Notes: generated by a model not told the origin, from the letters alone. A DNA stretch of 64,000 nt from Limonium bicolor (GCA_023374045.1 CM041778.1:368998831-369062830), one strand, 5' to 3'. Positions 1-11,560 are shown, numbered from the stretch's first letter. A program made the numbers and translations.

Positions 1-1726
1 GATTACTATTGGGTCTAGGTGGGATTTTAAGTTGGATTGATTTTTTTCAGGTTAGGCTTTCTTTTATATATATATATATATATATATTATTATAATAAGA
101 TGTGGTTTGGGTTTAGGGATCACCCTTTGCTAGGTGGGACCATGGCTCACCATGGGCAAGGGTTCACCCTCTATACTAAGGTTGGGCCCTAAAAGAATAA
201 TAACTAGGCTTAGTAATAGACAAGTTAGCATATATACATAGCAATATAAATTCAAAACGAGCAGTTCACACATGACAAACAAATCAAATCTATAATTCAA
301 TCAATGAATAATCTAAAGCCGAAATGAACCCGTTTTGGTTTCTGTGTATAGTTAAAGTGGAAATCAGAAAAATGATGAAGTTACACAAGAATCTCAATTT
401 ATTGGCGTTAAAACAATTCAAAAGGCAGCGTGAAAAATAAATCAACATATAGCAAAAGTAGTCAGAGGAATACTATTTACGCTGAAACATAACCATCAAT
501 GATAATATCAAAGCAGACAAGACAATAAGCTGCACCCAGATCGGATATTTGACAGATATATGTGTAGAGACAAAACAGACTGATTAACATTAATACAATT
601 CTCGAACGCAGGGAAGGATACAAACCCTGGACTAATCAACTCAGCCAATTTTAAAAAGCCCACAGGTATTCCAAGCATTCCAAGCAGTCTCCCAAGCAGT
701 CCACATGTTCAAGCCTCATCCAAAGCTCCAATCATATGGGTACCTCAGTCAAAACAAGTCAAAGAGGGGGAATACAACAGATCAATTGTAGTGCAGATAG
801 ATGAACAAACTAAATAGTTAGGCTGAGAAACTTAAAATAACTAAGTGAAACCATGCTACACTCGTGAACAATAACTAGCAGATTCTGAATCTTTGTCGAC
901 ATGGTAGTTGTCAGGCTTTACTGTTGATTCCTAACATCCCCACTGAAGCTAAATAAAGGTTAGAGGTTGGTAGTGTCATCACAGCTTTCATTCTACTTTC
1001 CTTCCTTTTGAAACCCCAACTTTCAAAAGTAAGCAAGTTCAATTTCTTTCGAGATATGAAACAGAAGTTATCTAAATGGGATATACTAGCTGATTCAACC
1101 GATAATACTTCTAAATCAGGAACAGACAACAAACCAAATATCTGTAAGTCCTTCACAAGTAATCAACGCGTAAACATATATATCTCAGACATAACAGTTT
1201 AGCACAAACTAAAGAGAGAATCCATTAGTGCAGTTGGAAATAATTACCGCTTTTGGATGAAATCTCCTGTGAATGACTAAAAAAAAGACATCAACAGAGT
1301 GAATTAGGTTAGGTGGTAAGCATAAATCGAATAGACAGGCAGGAGATGGAGGAAAGTAAAGCGACTGAAGCGAGCCTGCTTGCGGTGGTTCGCTCCTTCT
1401 TGGAGCCAAGGTCCGATTAAGATACCGGAATTGGTTCGTACCAAAGCTCAAAGCCAACACACGATTATAGCAGATTCCAAGGTCTGATTCAGAGAACCAA
1501 ACCCATACAGTTTCGATTCAAATACGGGGGTTGGTTTGTACCAAGACTCAAAATCAAACCACGATTATAACAGATTCAGTGGTGTGGAGTGTACAAGAGG
1601 AGAATAGAAACTTCTGGTTTTTTCTTTTAAATTTCCGGGCCGAAGCATGAGTGTTGGATGGCGGCCATGGCTCGCTTTGATTCAAGCGTTTTTTTAGAAG
1701 GAAAATCGAGAAGGGAGTGGAGATAA

Positions 1727-2335
1727 GTGAGGGAGGCGACCGATGGAGGTAGTTGGTTGAAGGAAAGAATGGCGTGTCGACCGCTGAGAGAAAAGGATTC
1801 GACGGTTAGGGTTGGAGAACTTCAGAGGAAGGAGATGAGTACGAAGAAGAAAGGTGGTGGTGAGCAAGACGAAGCAGGTCCAATGGCTACCGCTCTGGGT
1901 ATGTTCGGGTGTTTTGATACGATCGATTGGAAGGAACCGAAGGAGGAGGTCGACTGGATTGGTTTTCCGGTTCATGAGATTGATCGAAGTCGAAGGTTTA
2001 GTGTGAGTAGCAATCGACTGAGGAAGAAATGTGTGGATGAAGAGGTTGATCCTTGTTCGTCAGTGATATGCAAAATTATTGTGAGTGAAAAACCGAAGGA
2101 TAAGGAAAATGAAGGAGGCGGAGAGCAGGGATTCTCGTTCGCCAGTTTGGGTGAAAAAATTACCGCGGTGAGGAAAATGAGGGAGACAAGGATTTGTGTG
2201 CAGAGTAGTGATGGTGAACTTCCGGTGAATTTCTCGGGCGCAGACCAGGTCGGGAGAAAGAAGGCTCATGGTTGCTTTGGTTTTGAGATTTTCAAGCGTG
2301 GGTGTCGGTCGATGTTCTTCCGATGGGGGAAATGA
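1727..2335 (+). other. Open frame of 202 codons antisense within the LTR of A
   Basis: An open frame runs on the strand opposite to element A. The other LTR copy keeps the C-terminal 166 codons (15219-15719) with few differences, but its upstream part is closed by a TAG. I do not recognise the product. It is rich in charged residues and has no clear domain, signal or membrane segment. The simplest view is a chance frame in purine-rich LTR sequence. A captured host-gene fragment is the alternative and cannot be excluded from sequence alone. Confidence 0.15.
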
Positions 2336-2641
2336 GGAGATCCAGAGGAAGAAGAAAGGAGGGTCGGGGAGGAGAAGTTCAGCAGGGCCATGCCCGATGA
2401 AGGCGAGAGGGGATTTTGAAGAGGGGATAATTGGTTCTCTCAAGAACAAACCCATGCTGTGGTGTTTGTGGGCTTACCGAGAAAGGGGTGGACCGATACA
2501 AACAACATGGTTCTCAAGAACAAGCCCATGCTGTATTGTCTTTCATCGGCTCTTGCAAAAACATGCCCATTGTTTTTTCTTTTTTTTTGGGAGAGTTTTA
2601 TAATGAAAGGAGGCGAAAATAAAAAGAAAGTCACAAAACAT

Positions 2642-2713
2642 GCTCCTACCAAGTTTCAAACTCAATACCTCACCCTCCTTTCCTGCATATTCTACCAATT
2701 GAGCTGCAACCAA
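2642..2713 (-). other. tRNA-like sequence 1 in LTR of A (copy 1)
   Basis: Read on the minus strand, this segment has a tRNA D-arm/A-box word (CAGCTCAATTGGTAGA) and, about 30 bases on, a degenerate T-arm/B-box (AGTTTGAAACT here, AGTTCGAAACT in the other copy). A TTTT run follows within about ten bases. Acceptor arms do not pair convincingly, so this is tRNA-derived sequence rather than a tRNA gene. Confidence 0.55.
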
Positions 2714-2784
2714 TTTCAGTAGATAGTAGCGGAGAAATAAAATAAAAGTCATGTCGCGTGCGAAATAATAAAGAAAACAACTCC

Positions 2785-2858
2785 AGCCTCTGCCAGGAAT
2801 CGAACCCGGGATTTATGGGTTGCATGACGGGTACCTTAACCAGTTACGCTATGTCGGA
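2785..2858 (-). other. tRNA-like sequence 2 with intact A and B boxes (copy 1)
   Basis: On the minus strand there is an A box TAGCGTAACTGG (2851-2840) and a perfect B-box consensus GGTTCGATTCC (2806-2796), at tRNA-like spacing. A TTTT terminator-like run follows just downstream (about 2776-2773). Anticodon and acceptor stems do not fold well, so it is not called a functional tRNA. It is in the same orientation as element A and about 370 bases into its LTR. Confidence 0.6.
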
Positions 2859-3223
2859 TTTCAATATGTTCATGGGAGAAATAAAATAAGGGCTCTAAAT
2901 TCGACTGGATAATTTTGTTTTTCAAGAGCTATAAATCCAAAAGAAGGTATGTGGCAATATGAGAAGATTAATCTAATGGCATGAAATTATGGAATGTAAA
3001 TAATAAGATAAGTAAATAAAAGCAAATGAATGGGTTTAAAACCGGATTATTGTTTGAAAATTCATTTTTTGAAAAATCGTGCTTTTATGAAATGCTTTGA
3101 AAAAGGTTATAAAATGACGGTTTCGTTATGGCACGCACGCTAATATGGTTTGAAAAGAAAGGTGACAACCCCTCTTATTATTTCGGAATTTGCTTTATGG
3201 GGTGAGAATTTTTGGTGTCTACA

Positions 3224-3240
3224 GATGGCTCCCCTTGATT
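3224..3240 (-). promoter_or_regulatory. Polypurine tract of element A
   Basis: The minus strand reads AAGGGGAGCCATC directly before the LTR start TGTAGACACC. A purine-rich tract at this exact place primes plus-strand DNA synthesis in LTR retrotransposons. It fixes the orientation of A as minus. Confidence 0.65.
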
Positions 3241-3382
3241 CAATTTTGCAAGCCCTTGCAGAATTGGATCAAGGTTGACGGGGCGCCAAAAATTCTCACT
3301 ATGGTTTTATGCGTGCAACGAGATGCAGTTGCCAATGGAGCACTGTGTGGATGCAGCGGGAAAAATTAGATGATAGTGGGAT

Positions 3383-4979
3383 GCACGAGGACTTATGACG
3401 AGCCTCAACTAGACCTCTTGACATCTAGATATAGGACTTATGACGAGCCTATAATGCAATTGAAAGTACGAGGACTTATGACGAGCCTCAACTAGACCTC
3501 TTGACATCTAGTCATAGGACTTATGACGAGCCTATGATACTAACAATTAGGTTGATTGGGTGCACGAGGACTTATGACGAGCCTCAACTAGACCTCTTGA
3601 CATCTAGCTATAGGACTTATGACGAGCCTATAATGCAATTGAAAGTACGAGGACTTATGACGAGCCTCAACTAGACCTCTTGACATCTAGTCATAGGACT
3701 TATGACGAGCCTATGATACTGACAATTAGGTTGATTGGGTGCACGAGGACTTATGACGAGCCTCAACTAGACCTCTTGACATCTAGCTATAGGACTTATG
3801 ACGAGCCTATAATGCAATTGAAAGTACGAGGACTTATGACGAGCCTCAACTAGACCTCTTGACATCTAGTCATAGGACTTATGACGAGCCTATGATACTA
3901 ACAATTAGGTTGATTGGGTGCACGAGGACTTATGACGAGCCTCAACTAGACCTCTTGACATCTAGCTATAGGACTTATGACGAGCCTATAATGCAATTGA
4001 AAGTACGAGGACTTATGACGAGCCTCAACTAGACCTCTTGACATCTAGCCATAGGACTTATGACGAGCCTATGATACTAACAATATGATTGGTTTAGGGT
4101 GCACGAGGACTTATGACGAGCCTCAACTAGACCTCTTGACATCTAGCTATAGGACTTATGACGAGCCTATAATGCAATTGAAAGTACGAGGACTTATGAC
4201 GAGCCTCAACTAGACCTCTTGACATCTAGTCATAGGACTTATGACGAGCCTATGATACTAACAATTAGGTTGATTGGGTGCACGAGGACTTATGACGAGC
4301 CTCAACTAGACCTCTTGACATCTAGCTATAGGACTTATGACGAGCCTATAATGCAATTGAAAGTACGAGGACTTATGACGAGCCTCAACTAGACCTCTTG
4401 ACATCTAGCCATAGGACTTATGACGAGCCTATGATACTAACAATTTGATTGGTTTAGGGTGCACGAGGACTTATGACGAGCCTCAACTAGACCTCTTGAC
4501 ATCTAGCTATAGGACTTATGACGAGCCTATAATGCAATTGAAAGTACGAGGACTTATGACGAGCCTCAACTAGACCTCTTGACATCTAGCCATAGGACTT
4601 ATGTCGAGCCTATGATACTAACAATTTGATTGGTTTAGGGTGCACGAGGACTTATGACGAGCCTCAACTAGACCTCTTGACATCTAGCTATAGGACTTAT
4701 GACGAGCCTATAATGCAATTGAAAGTACGAGGACTTATGACGAGCCTCAACTAGACCTCTTGACATCTAGCCATAGGACTTATGACGAGCCTATGATACT
4801 AACAATTTGATTGATTGGGCTGCACGAGGACTTATGACGAGCCTCAACTAGACCTCTTGACATCTAGCTATAGGACTTATGACGAGCCTATAATGCAATT
4901 GAAAGTACGAGGACTTATGACGTGCCTCAACTAGACCTCTTGACATCTAGCCATAGGACTTATGACGAGCCTATGATAC
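3383..4979. repeat. Tandem array, nine ~180 bp units
   Basis: Units begin TGCACGAGGACTTATGACG at 3383, 3561, 3740, 3919, 4100, 4279, 4460, 4641 and 4821, giving periods of 178-181 bases. Each unit is two related half-units of about 84 and 95 bases, and the word GGACTTATGACGAGCCT occurs four times per unit. The junction between units varies (AATTAGGTTGATTGGG or AATTTGATTGGTTTAGGG), and the two junction types are interspersed. Identity between units is very high. Confidence 0.95.
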
Positions 4980-5189
4980 TTTATGGAGTTGTACGAAACT
5001 CGCTGCTTTGAGTGGTTGACTTGAGGATGATTCTGGTTGTGGATTGATCCGGGATTGGATGCTTTTCAATTGTTTTTGTGAGGGATGTGATAGTCAAATG
5101 TTTTCTGTTGGTGTGGCCCTTGACTTTGTCAGTGTGGGACTTATGTTTTGATTTTGTTTTTGACAGTCTTGCCCAATGTGCACTGTAGT

Positions 5190-6060
5190 CTCGATATTTG
5201 GTAGGACTCTTGGCTCCGGGGTTTCGAGATGGCTCCGGTATGGCTCCTGATTTTTTTTTTCTTTTGTTTTGGTTTTGGTGATTTTGTGATTGGTCTTTGA
5301 ATGGATTTTTTTTTTAGGAGTGACTTCGGGAACTCGATGATTTTGATATGACCGGATGGCCCCGATATGATCAGATGGCTCCGGTGCAGTCGGATGGCTT
5401 CTGTATGATTCATGACTTCATTGTGAGCTACGGCTCTGGGATGGTTGGTGGGCTTTGATTTAGCTTGGATTTCGAGTCGAGTGGTGGGTCGATATGATTT
5501 GTGTACTTTGATGTGGTTGACAGTTCTTTTTTGTTATAGATGAATGGCTTTGGTATGGTCAGTTACAACTTCAGATTCCTTGAGATGGCTCCGGGATAGC
5601 TCGGGATGGCTCCGGGGAGGCTACAAGATGGTTCCATTGGTGATGGCGAGGGACAAAGGGGGATTTTCCTTTGAGGTGGTCGCACCCTGGGCGGGCTGCC
5701 TACGTACTCAATTCCGTATTAGGATCAGACCTGACGTAGTTCGAAATTTTGTAGGCAAGACCTTGGTGATGAAATAGATCTGACGTGGATTTGAGGTGGC
5801 TCCCGTATCGTTCTCCGACTATTAGGATGCCCCCTGTGTAGTTCCAAGGATGGTTTTAATGTTAGACGATGGCTCCCGCATGGCTCCAATTTGGCTCTGG
5901 ATATGGTGGTGATGAGGCACGAGCATGACGCTGGATGGCTCCGGAATTGTCCTCGTACGGCCTCGAATGGCTTTAGTTTGGTTCGACGTTGCTCGAGGAT
6001 AGCCCAAGATGGCTCCGAGATGGTTCGATGTAGCTTGATGATGGTGTGGGATGGTTCCAG
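5190..6060 (-). repeat. Dispersed ATGGCTCC word cluster near the 3' end of A
   Basis: The word ATGGCTCC or a one-base variant occurs about fifteen times here on the plus strand (GGAGCCAT in element sense). Spacing is irregular, so it is not a true tandem repeat. The same word is part of the PPT of A at 3224-3240. Confidence 0.6.
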
Positions 6061-8364
6061 TTGACATCTTTTGATCTAAAGTTATGCTTCAACAACTGCA
6101 ACTGAAGTCGATTTTCAGCGAGACTAGGTAGAGTTCTTACCAGTCGGACGTTGAAGGTGGAATGGTTATGATGCATGCTAATACTAAGTGCTAGATGAGA
6201 TGCAAGATGCATATGTAGTTTTTTTTTTGGAGAGAAGGTATGGCTCTATCTCTATTACTATGAGGTTTACGAATATAAGACATCTTCGGTCCAATCTTGA
6301 ATGACTGCTGAACTGAAATGCGTGAATTGCTTTCCTCTCATGGAGGGATGTGGGTCAATCTCTCGTGAGCATGGACGTGTGTGCTAAATGGTGTGATGAT
6401 ACTCTCGATGGTCGGAGCAGTATTTTCCTTAGAATTCCTTTTTGAGGTTCTGGACTTTCCAATCCTTACAAGTTCCTCACCTACAATGGGGTTAGCTTTT
6501 TATGATTTGGTGCTTAGATCAAAGAGTCACTCGCACTCGGAAGACCTTGTAGGGTAAGGTCACACTCTTCCGCTCATGGTCCCTTTAGGATAATGGGACA
6601 TGTTGATAACGAGTATGAAGCTTATGATTCACGTTTCAGATCCGGTACTTTCAGTCAACACTCATTAACTTATGAGTCAGAGGTCTTTATTGGGTTATAG
6701 CGGGGCTGATGGGTATGGTGTATGTCGCACGGGACGGGAGGATCAATTTGGAATTTGTGGAGCTTTTTGTGCAATAGAGGATATGTTTCGCCTTCGCCAT
6801 GGGTGGAATGATTAGACAGGTTTTGATAACCCTTTTTTTTTCTATGGGACATCGTTGGTCCTTTAGATTCAGATTTCTCATGCGTGCCTTTTCTGGTGCA
6901 CGGTTTGAGCTTTCTTCTTATTTTTGTTTTTTTTTAAATTGCATTTGTCTCATTAACTTTCTCAAGCTTTCTTTGCTTTGTATTTTGGCTTTCAGCTTTG
7001 ATTGAACATTTTTGGTGCTCTTTCTTTGGCTTTGGAGTGGCATTGACTCTCTGATTCCTTTGAACATTTCATTTGGTGTTTTTGTGAAAGATGGTGGGGG
7101 GGAGGGGCCATGGCTCCGGCTCCTTTGAGATCCTCTATTGCAAGGACAGGTAAGTATATGTACGTGAGTTGGCATGTTGTGGAGCTTCCCTTTTTTTTTT
7201 GGAAAAAGTTTTTCATGAAAGGCTCAACGGGGCTCACTAAGGGATTATGTACAGGGCAATCAAAGCTTTTTTTTTTGGTTTTGTGGAGGTTTTTATTCCT
7301 AAGTGTCTCGTCATTCTCATTAGTCAATGATTGTTTTCTTACTACTTCTCGAATCTTTGCATGAATCACAGTTCGTGTCTTGTTATCAACATTGATCTCG
7401 CTATGAATTGTGCCTCTCCATGTGCTGAAGGAATACACAAGTCGCTCATGGTTTTACCTATATGGAGTCGCTCTATCTTCCCTCATCGCTCGGTGGATTG
7501 TCCAATATCCTCATTCAGAATTCAAGGGAAAATACCACTCTTCGCACACTACTCACTTGGTCTGTGGTGCTGATTTTAATTAGACCCTTGTGTTCATTGA
7601 TGGGTCAAGAGTTAAGTGGTTCACGCACTATGTTCAATCAATCTCTCATGATTTTTCCAAAGATATCATTTAAATATGGGGGTATGCAAATGCGATTATC
7701 TACCATGCGATGTATTGTGGTAATATGGAACTACTACATATAGGATGCATGAAATGCTGAAAATAGTGAATGAAAATGGTTGGTTGAATGTTTTTTTTTG
7801 GATGCAATGCATGAATGGCAAGGTTGTGACTAGTCTCGCTTGAGTCGAATTCAGCTCACAGTTCATGAAGCTCATCCCATCATCGTTGGCCCAGAAGGTG
7901 GTCGACTTGTCGGGGTAGTGACTCTCAAGTGAGGCCGGATTGGTGATTGGTTTTTGGATTTTGGATTTTAGGGAGTGACAACTCACGCATGGTAGCCCCA
8001 CGATATGGAAACGACTGCACTCTTCTTCTTATTCTCTTTTTTTCTTTTTTTTTTCAATCAATCTAGTCACCAGTGCCCATGGTGATTCTGGATTTGGAAA
8101 AGGCTCGAACTCCCCGGTGTTCTCCGCTATCCCTCTGAAGATTAGTTTGGAGGTTGAGATATTGGGACGAAGGCTGGTGTGTGGCACGTGACAACAAGAC
8201 ATGTGAGTGCGTGATGCTCATGAGTGTGGACGAGATTCATGTATTGCTGATGATTTTGGACCGACTGTAAGTGCATGTGACCTTTTTGTCATGAATGCAA
8301 TGCATATTTTTTTGTTTTGCGCTCGGTTGTATTTGTTGACATTGTTTATGTAGGGGATGCCTCC
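6061..8364. other. Interior of A, nothing recognisable
   Basis: This is AT-rich sequence with T homopolymers (for example near 6215, 6830, 7190, 7270 and 8040). Only short frames occur. No coding motif, RNA gene or long repeat was seen. Confidence 0.5.
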
Positions 8365-8560
8365 TGTAGATACCGTGAGTTTTCACCCCATAAAGCAGAG
8401 TTGATGAATGATATATAGATGTGAGGGGTCGTCCCTTATTCGTTCTTCCTATTATACGTGCATGCCAAAAGAAACCAATTTTAGAAAACAATTTTGAAAA
8501 CACGTGTTTTCCAAGTGGTGGATTTTCTCAATATAAACTTTGACGCTCGGTCATTCGCAA
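8365..8560 (+). repeat. LTR-like start in opposite orientation inside A
   Basis: On the plus strand TGTAGATACC is followed by TTTTCACCCCATAAAGCAG and then a GAGGGGTCGTCCC word. This parallels the first ~120 bases of the LTR of A read on its own strand. A purine-containing tract (TAGGGGATGCCTCC) precedes it, as a PPT would. The likeness fades after about 150-200 bases and no matching LTR end was found. It is probably a remnant of a related element. Confidence 0.45.
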
Positions 8561-8759
8561 ATAAAATAGGGAATAGGGAACCCTATACACATTGATCTAA
8601 ATAAATTCAAAGGGGATGTATAAGCCTATACATGTAGTCTGTTCGGAAATAAATAGGAGAGAAAAGAATCATAGGGGAAAACCTATACATCATCAATTCT
8701 GAAAAGTCATTAAAAAGGGAACTTCGAGATAAACTTCTTTTGAACTCTCTTCATGCTTC

Positions 8760-8850
8760 TGGTTGATTGCTCGCTCATCTTCGGGCTCTTGACCGGCTGC
8801 TCGCTCGTCTTCTGGCTCTTGACCGGCTGCTCGCTTGTCTTTGGGCGTTT
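8760..8850. repeat. Short tandem repeat, ~32 bp unit
   Basis: The phrase GGCTCTTGACCGGCTGCTCG and near copies recur about three times with a period of roughly 32 bases. No coding role is seen. Confidence 0.7.
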
Positions 8851-10650
8851 GTAGTGAAGCGGTACTATGATCAATAAAACGGGCATGGTGTTCCTCTGAT
8901 TCTCAACAGTTCGAACTCAAATAGGTGTTGCTAATCTTCATGTCGCTTCACTTGCTCAGACGAGGAAAATGAGGGGTGTTTTTTGAGAAAGGAAAGGTGA
9001 ATGATCGAGCACAAAATCGTTGAGAAAATCCACCACTTTCGTGAAAACACGAAATGACTAGTACACTCCACAGTAATGACCGCTACTCTTGAAGGTGGGT
9101 TGAACTTCAAAAATAGCGGGTCACAATATGGGGACTAAATCATTTATTTTGAAATACGTTTGTGAAATTCAATTTTGAAAACTGTTTTCGAAAACTATTT
9201 TGAAAATCATGTTGGTGAAGAATGTTGTTTGAAATTCATTTGTAGAAAGTAGGTTTTTCGAAATCAATTTTTTTTTGTCCTTTTTTTTTTGAAAATTGTT
9301 TCGGAAATAGCATTTTAGTGAAATAAAGTTTTTAAAGGAGAATTGACAAACTTTGAAAACCCCATTTATGAGTAAATATTTTGTGGAACTTTAAATTAAA
9401 CGAGCTCGCAAAACAGCTTTCAGGGACATGCAAACGAGAATTCCGAACATTTTAAAATGGATTGGTCTGAAAAAGTGATTTGCACACATGTATAACATAA
9501 AGTAAATCGTGGCTATATTTGATGTGGAGCTGTAAGTGTTAATGTTGGGATAATCACTTTCCGGGTCAATTATGACTCCGTCTCACCGGGGGAACCGTCG
9601 TCCCTTCACTGTCATCTCTCGGGGTTTTTCTCTGCTATGCCCCTTGCGAGGCACGTTATCAAGAAAGTCCGGAGTGCTTAAGTTCGAAAGGTCAGGATAC
9701 CCGAAGCGATAAGGAAACATACGCCGCAGCCAGTGATGATCCGACAACGCTCCAATTTTCGGGAAACTCGGGGAAGTACCGCATGGGAACGGGTCTCTCG
9801 TCATCTGCACGGTCAGGTGTGTCTAAAGTCCAAATTATTCACTGACTACGTTGTGCCATGTATGGGTATCCGGTAAATACGGGATCCTCTATGGACGTGT
9901 AGCGTGACATTGGGCTTTAGAGACACCCGTGGTGCAGAGGAACAACGGAGAACTGAGCCCATGCAATCTTCAGGGTAAGGTAGAAGGGTGGTCAGACAGG
10001 CGGCATACAAAGGGGGTGACTACCCATAAAACCCGTCTTAGACACCGGATTAGGCAGCTGGACACTGAAGTTTCATGGTTCACTATATGCTGGCTTAAAC
10101 TCGGATAATGAAGGATATTTTTGGATCATGAGCCTGCAGGGCGTAGGTCGATGACCATCTTGCCCCGTGGGTTAGCCATTTATATAAATGACCCAGCTCA
10201 TGGGAAATCAACCGTGGACCGGTCGGGATTCCGTGACTCGTGGATAAATCAGGTGACACAGAGGAATGCATGTCCTAAGCTACCCTCCCAATGCACCCCA
10301 CAATCATAACATAAATATAAAAGCGATGAAGTCAGTACCAACCTATTTGCTAAGGATTTTTTCTTGAAAGTGATTCCAAATTGGTTGCTTATTAACCTAG
10401 AGGGAAGTTAGCTTCATTCAATCCTAAGTGTCTCTTTCTAATCGTGAGCTAATCATTAACCCAATTGTTGTAATGTTTGTTGAGGATCTATCAAGTCCTA
10501 ACTGTCCTCATCAGGTACACACTCTAAGTGTGGAGTAGAGTAATCCTAGAGGCTTTGAAATGAATCTCATGAAGGTTTTGAAAGAGGTGGGGAAATCCTG
10601 ACAATTTGAATGGAGTTCAGTCTTCCTTGAGTTTGAGAAAAACTTACTCA

Positions 10651-10673
10651 AGTTTTCCCCAGCCGAGTCGCCA
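10651..10673 (-). promoter_or_regulatory. Primer binding site of A (tRNA-Arg type)
   Basis: The minus strand reads TGGCGACTCGGCTGGGGAA, three bases after the LTR end CCTCCACA. A TGGCGACTC...TGGGGA primer site matching the 3' end of a tRNA-Arg is characteristic of Ogre/Tat-lineage Ty3 elements. This site fixes the 5' LTR end and the minus orientation. Confidence 0.8.
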
Positions 10674-11329
10674 TTCTGTGGAGGGTGATTTTTCGGTATG
10701 AGGGGGGTCTATCTAAATATGGTCTGACTGAGAAGCCTAGATCCTAGAAAATGCCATTCTGTGGAGGGTGAAAACCCGTTATTCTGGCATCCCTCAAATA
10801 CCTACTAAATCGTCCGTCTTTCCCAGAAAGCTTGATGGGGAGTGTTGGTGAACACTACACCCGCTCTCAATGGGCCCCACGCGGACTTATGCCTCTATAA
10901 GGCAGAGTTGACTAGAGTCGCCACCTAGTTTGACCTAAGGAACTAGGAAGGGAAGAAGAGGGTTCTAAGAACCGCTAGTTGACTCTGAGATTGTTCCCTA
11001 TGGATAGGACTTATCTGGTCGCGTCAGAGATTCTATTGTGGGTTCGTACTGGGTTACACCCCTTAGAAGTGGCAACGACCACGACTTCGGATTGGTGCCC
11101 GAGGAGACCTCGGTCTCCAATTGTCGGGATTGCCCTCTTTCAAAACCTTATTAGAGAGATTCAATTAAAAGCCAAAGGATAGGATTGAGTGTGGACTAAA
11201 GAACGGATGATTTCAAAGAGTTTGGAGAAATAGGCTGGTCTTGAAATGAATGTCGAGAAATTTTGATTGTTTCTGAGAGGTCTGAGGTTGTTTCGACTTT
11301 CACGGGGTTAAGAGGATGCTGAAATTTTT

Positions 11330-11560
11330 GAGGAGCAACAGGGCATTTTGGTCATTTTATAGAGCTGAGGGGTATTTTGGTCATTTTGTAGAGCTTAGGG
11401 GTACTTTGGTCATTTTGTAGAGCTTAGGGGTATTTTGGTCATTTTGTAGGGTTTAGGGTAGTTCGGTCATTTTGTGAAGCTTAGGGGTATTTTGGTCATT
11501 TTGTAGGGACGAGGGGTATTTTGGTCATTTCGTGAAGTTGAGAGGTATTCAGATTCCTTG
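11330..11560. repeat. Tandem repeat of ~30 bp in LTR of A
   Basis: About seven imperfect copies of a unit built on GGGGTATTTTGGTCATTTTG and GTAGAGCTTA. Substitutions are scattered. No coding frame. Confidence 0.85.

Larger units (their letters stand above)
1..3223 (-). mobile_element. Element A, 3' LTR (partial, cut by window edge)
   Basis: This block is repeated almost base for base at 13380-16607, so it is one of two LTRs of a single element. On the minus strand it starts TGTAGACACC at 3223 and runs leftwards off the window, so about 2.7 kb of its distal end is missing. It holds a (TA)n run near 65-88, two tRNA-like Pol III units (2642-2858) and a purine-rich stretch on the plus strand (about 1700-2430). 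A polypurine tract lies just beyond the start, which makes this the 3' LTR. The few substitutions and one-base indels against the other copy suggest a fairly young insertion. The family (Ogre/Tat) is inferred from the huge LTR and the Arg-type primer site at 10651-10673. Confidence 0.85.
3224..10676 (-). mobile_element. Element A, internal region without gag-pol
   Basis: This is the 7.45 kb interior between the PPT (3224-3240) and the PBS (10651-10673). No protease, reverse transcriptase, integrase or Gag motif was seen on either strand; the open frames are short and stop-interrupted. It holds a ~180 bp tandem array (3383-4979), a stretch rich in the word ATGGCTCC (5190-6060), homopolymer T runs, and an LTR-like start in the opposite orientation at 8365. 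About 9540-10320 is GC-richer but has no recognisable product. The element therefore looks like a non-autonomous large retrotransposon derivative. Loss of coding sequence by internal deletion or replacement is inferred. Confidence 0.7.

Noticed and set aside
2785..2858. Functional tRNA gene
   Set aside because: The A and B boxes are good but anticodon and acceptor stems do not pair, and the copy lies in an LTR that is repeated.
3383..4979. CRISPR-like array of regular repeats
   Set aside because: Units are contiguous ~180 bp tandem copies without unique spacers, in a plant retrotransposon. It is satellite-like.
8365..10656. A second complete LTR on the plus strand
   Set aside because: Only the first part resembles the LTR of A, and no plus-strand LTR end or PBS was found.
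10754..10780. Alternative LTR end of A at the second CCATTCTGTGGAGGGTGA
   Set aside because: The PBS lies next to the first copy at 10671-10690, so the second is an internal duplication.
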